From Bordetella parapertussis (GTDB lineage: Bacteria > Pseudomonadota > Gammaproteobacteria > Burkholderiales > Thiobacillaceae): DNA of 64,000 nucleotides. The translations under genes were made by a program, and so were the position numbers. Below the pieces are notes generated by a model. That model ran no database searches. It was not told the DNA's origin and was given only the letters and a program-made list of their open reading frames with translations. The stretch is from positions 1-64,000 of the forward strand of contig CAMDCO010000001.1 of NCBI GenBank assembly GCA_945890495.1, in the 5' to 3' direction. Numbering within the stretch: the first letter of the stretch is position 1; each line of letters opens with the position of its first letter. Shown here piece after piece: positions 63,888-64,000 of this stretch.

Positions 63888-64000
63888 TCAGCTATTCCAT
63901 TTCGGCTTGATCGGGCAGGGGCGCGGCGCATCACGGCGCGACAGGATGCGCTCCAGTTGCTCGGCGTAAAGATCCAGATCGGCGGCGGTCTTGGTCTCGG
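63888..64000 (-). CDS. gcvPA: Glycine dehydrogenase subunit 1 (partial, 3' end)
   Basis: The last 36 codons read [19 protein letters not shown] and end [10 protein letters not shown] before TGA. This is the usual GcvPA C-terminus. The rest lies beyond the window. The stop is 1 bp from the gcvPB start. Confidence 0.85.
   Translation of the reverse strand, partial: ETKTAADLDLYAEQLERILSRRDAPRPCPIKPKWNS

Overview
The window is chromosomal DNA from a high-GC, chemolithotrophic-looking proteobacterium, most likely a betaproteobacterial sulfur oxidiser of the Thiobacillus/Sulfuricella type. This placement is an inference. It rests on gene order (pcnB-folK-dNK-panB-panC; exbB-exbD-lpxK-Trm112; dapA-bamC-MBL), on families common in Betaproteobacteria (CNP1-like, BPSS1780-like, DUF2782, PP0621), and on a qmoA-qmoB-hdrC-hdrB operon that would couple APS reductase to the quinone pool. 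No rRNA, tRNA, CRISPR or prophage was found.

Layout: 1-5.2 kb holds envelope genes: a secreted caspase-fold protein, a lipoprotein, and a divergent operon with DUF4384-like, TPR/GNA1162-like and LPP20-like proteins. 5.2-9.5 kb is a compact cluster of thermostable-hemolysin-type acyltransferase, AMP-forming ligase, heme-oxygenase-like metalloenzyme, SDR and a TPR protein, which looks like an undescribed small-molecule pathway. 9.5-17.8 kb is a Cus-type copper/silver efflux operon with two CusF domains, a Met/Cys/His-rich periplasmic protein and a methyltransferase. 17.8-21.6 kb is kdsB plus late cobalamin genes cobS-cobC-cobT-cobU with a coupled leader ORF. 21.7-29.7 kb is housekeeping on the minus strand (CNP1, DEAD-box helicase, MBL hydrolase, bamC, dapA, Crp/Fnr, Trm112, lpxK, exbD, exbB). 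30-34.6 kb is pcnB, folK, deoxynucleoside kinase, panB, panC, panD on the plus strand. 34.6-36.8 kb is ampD, a Ca2+/Na+ exchanger-like protein and two small proteins. 36.9-44.2 kb is the Qmo/Hdr operon with a 637-aa P-loop protein upstream. 44.4-53.2 kb is a phosphoesterase, ppa, rpsT, murJ, ribF, ileS, lspA, fkpB and ispH. 53.4-64 kb is a helical-repeat protein, membrane proteins, an IS30 remnant, a MazEF-like module, a LOG protein, polA, dgkA and gcvPB with the 3' end of gcvPA.

The most unusual structure is two families of palindromic repeats. Family 1 is a 64-bp two-hairpin element, with its half units, found at nine or more places. In three places it is bracketed by direct duplications of the neighbouring gene sequence: 27 bp inside cobS, about 62 bp at the cusC/cusB junction, and the ends of polA and dgkA. 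It thus sits in or between genes without breaking them. Family 2 is a C/G-rich palindrome inserted in frame in both kdsB and polA, encoding the same PLSPxPSP-type peptide. Together they suggest non-autonomous elements that tolerate, or exploit, insertion into coding DNA.
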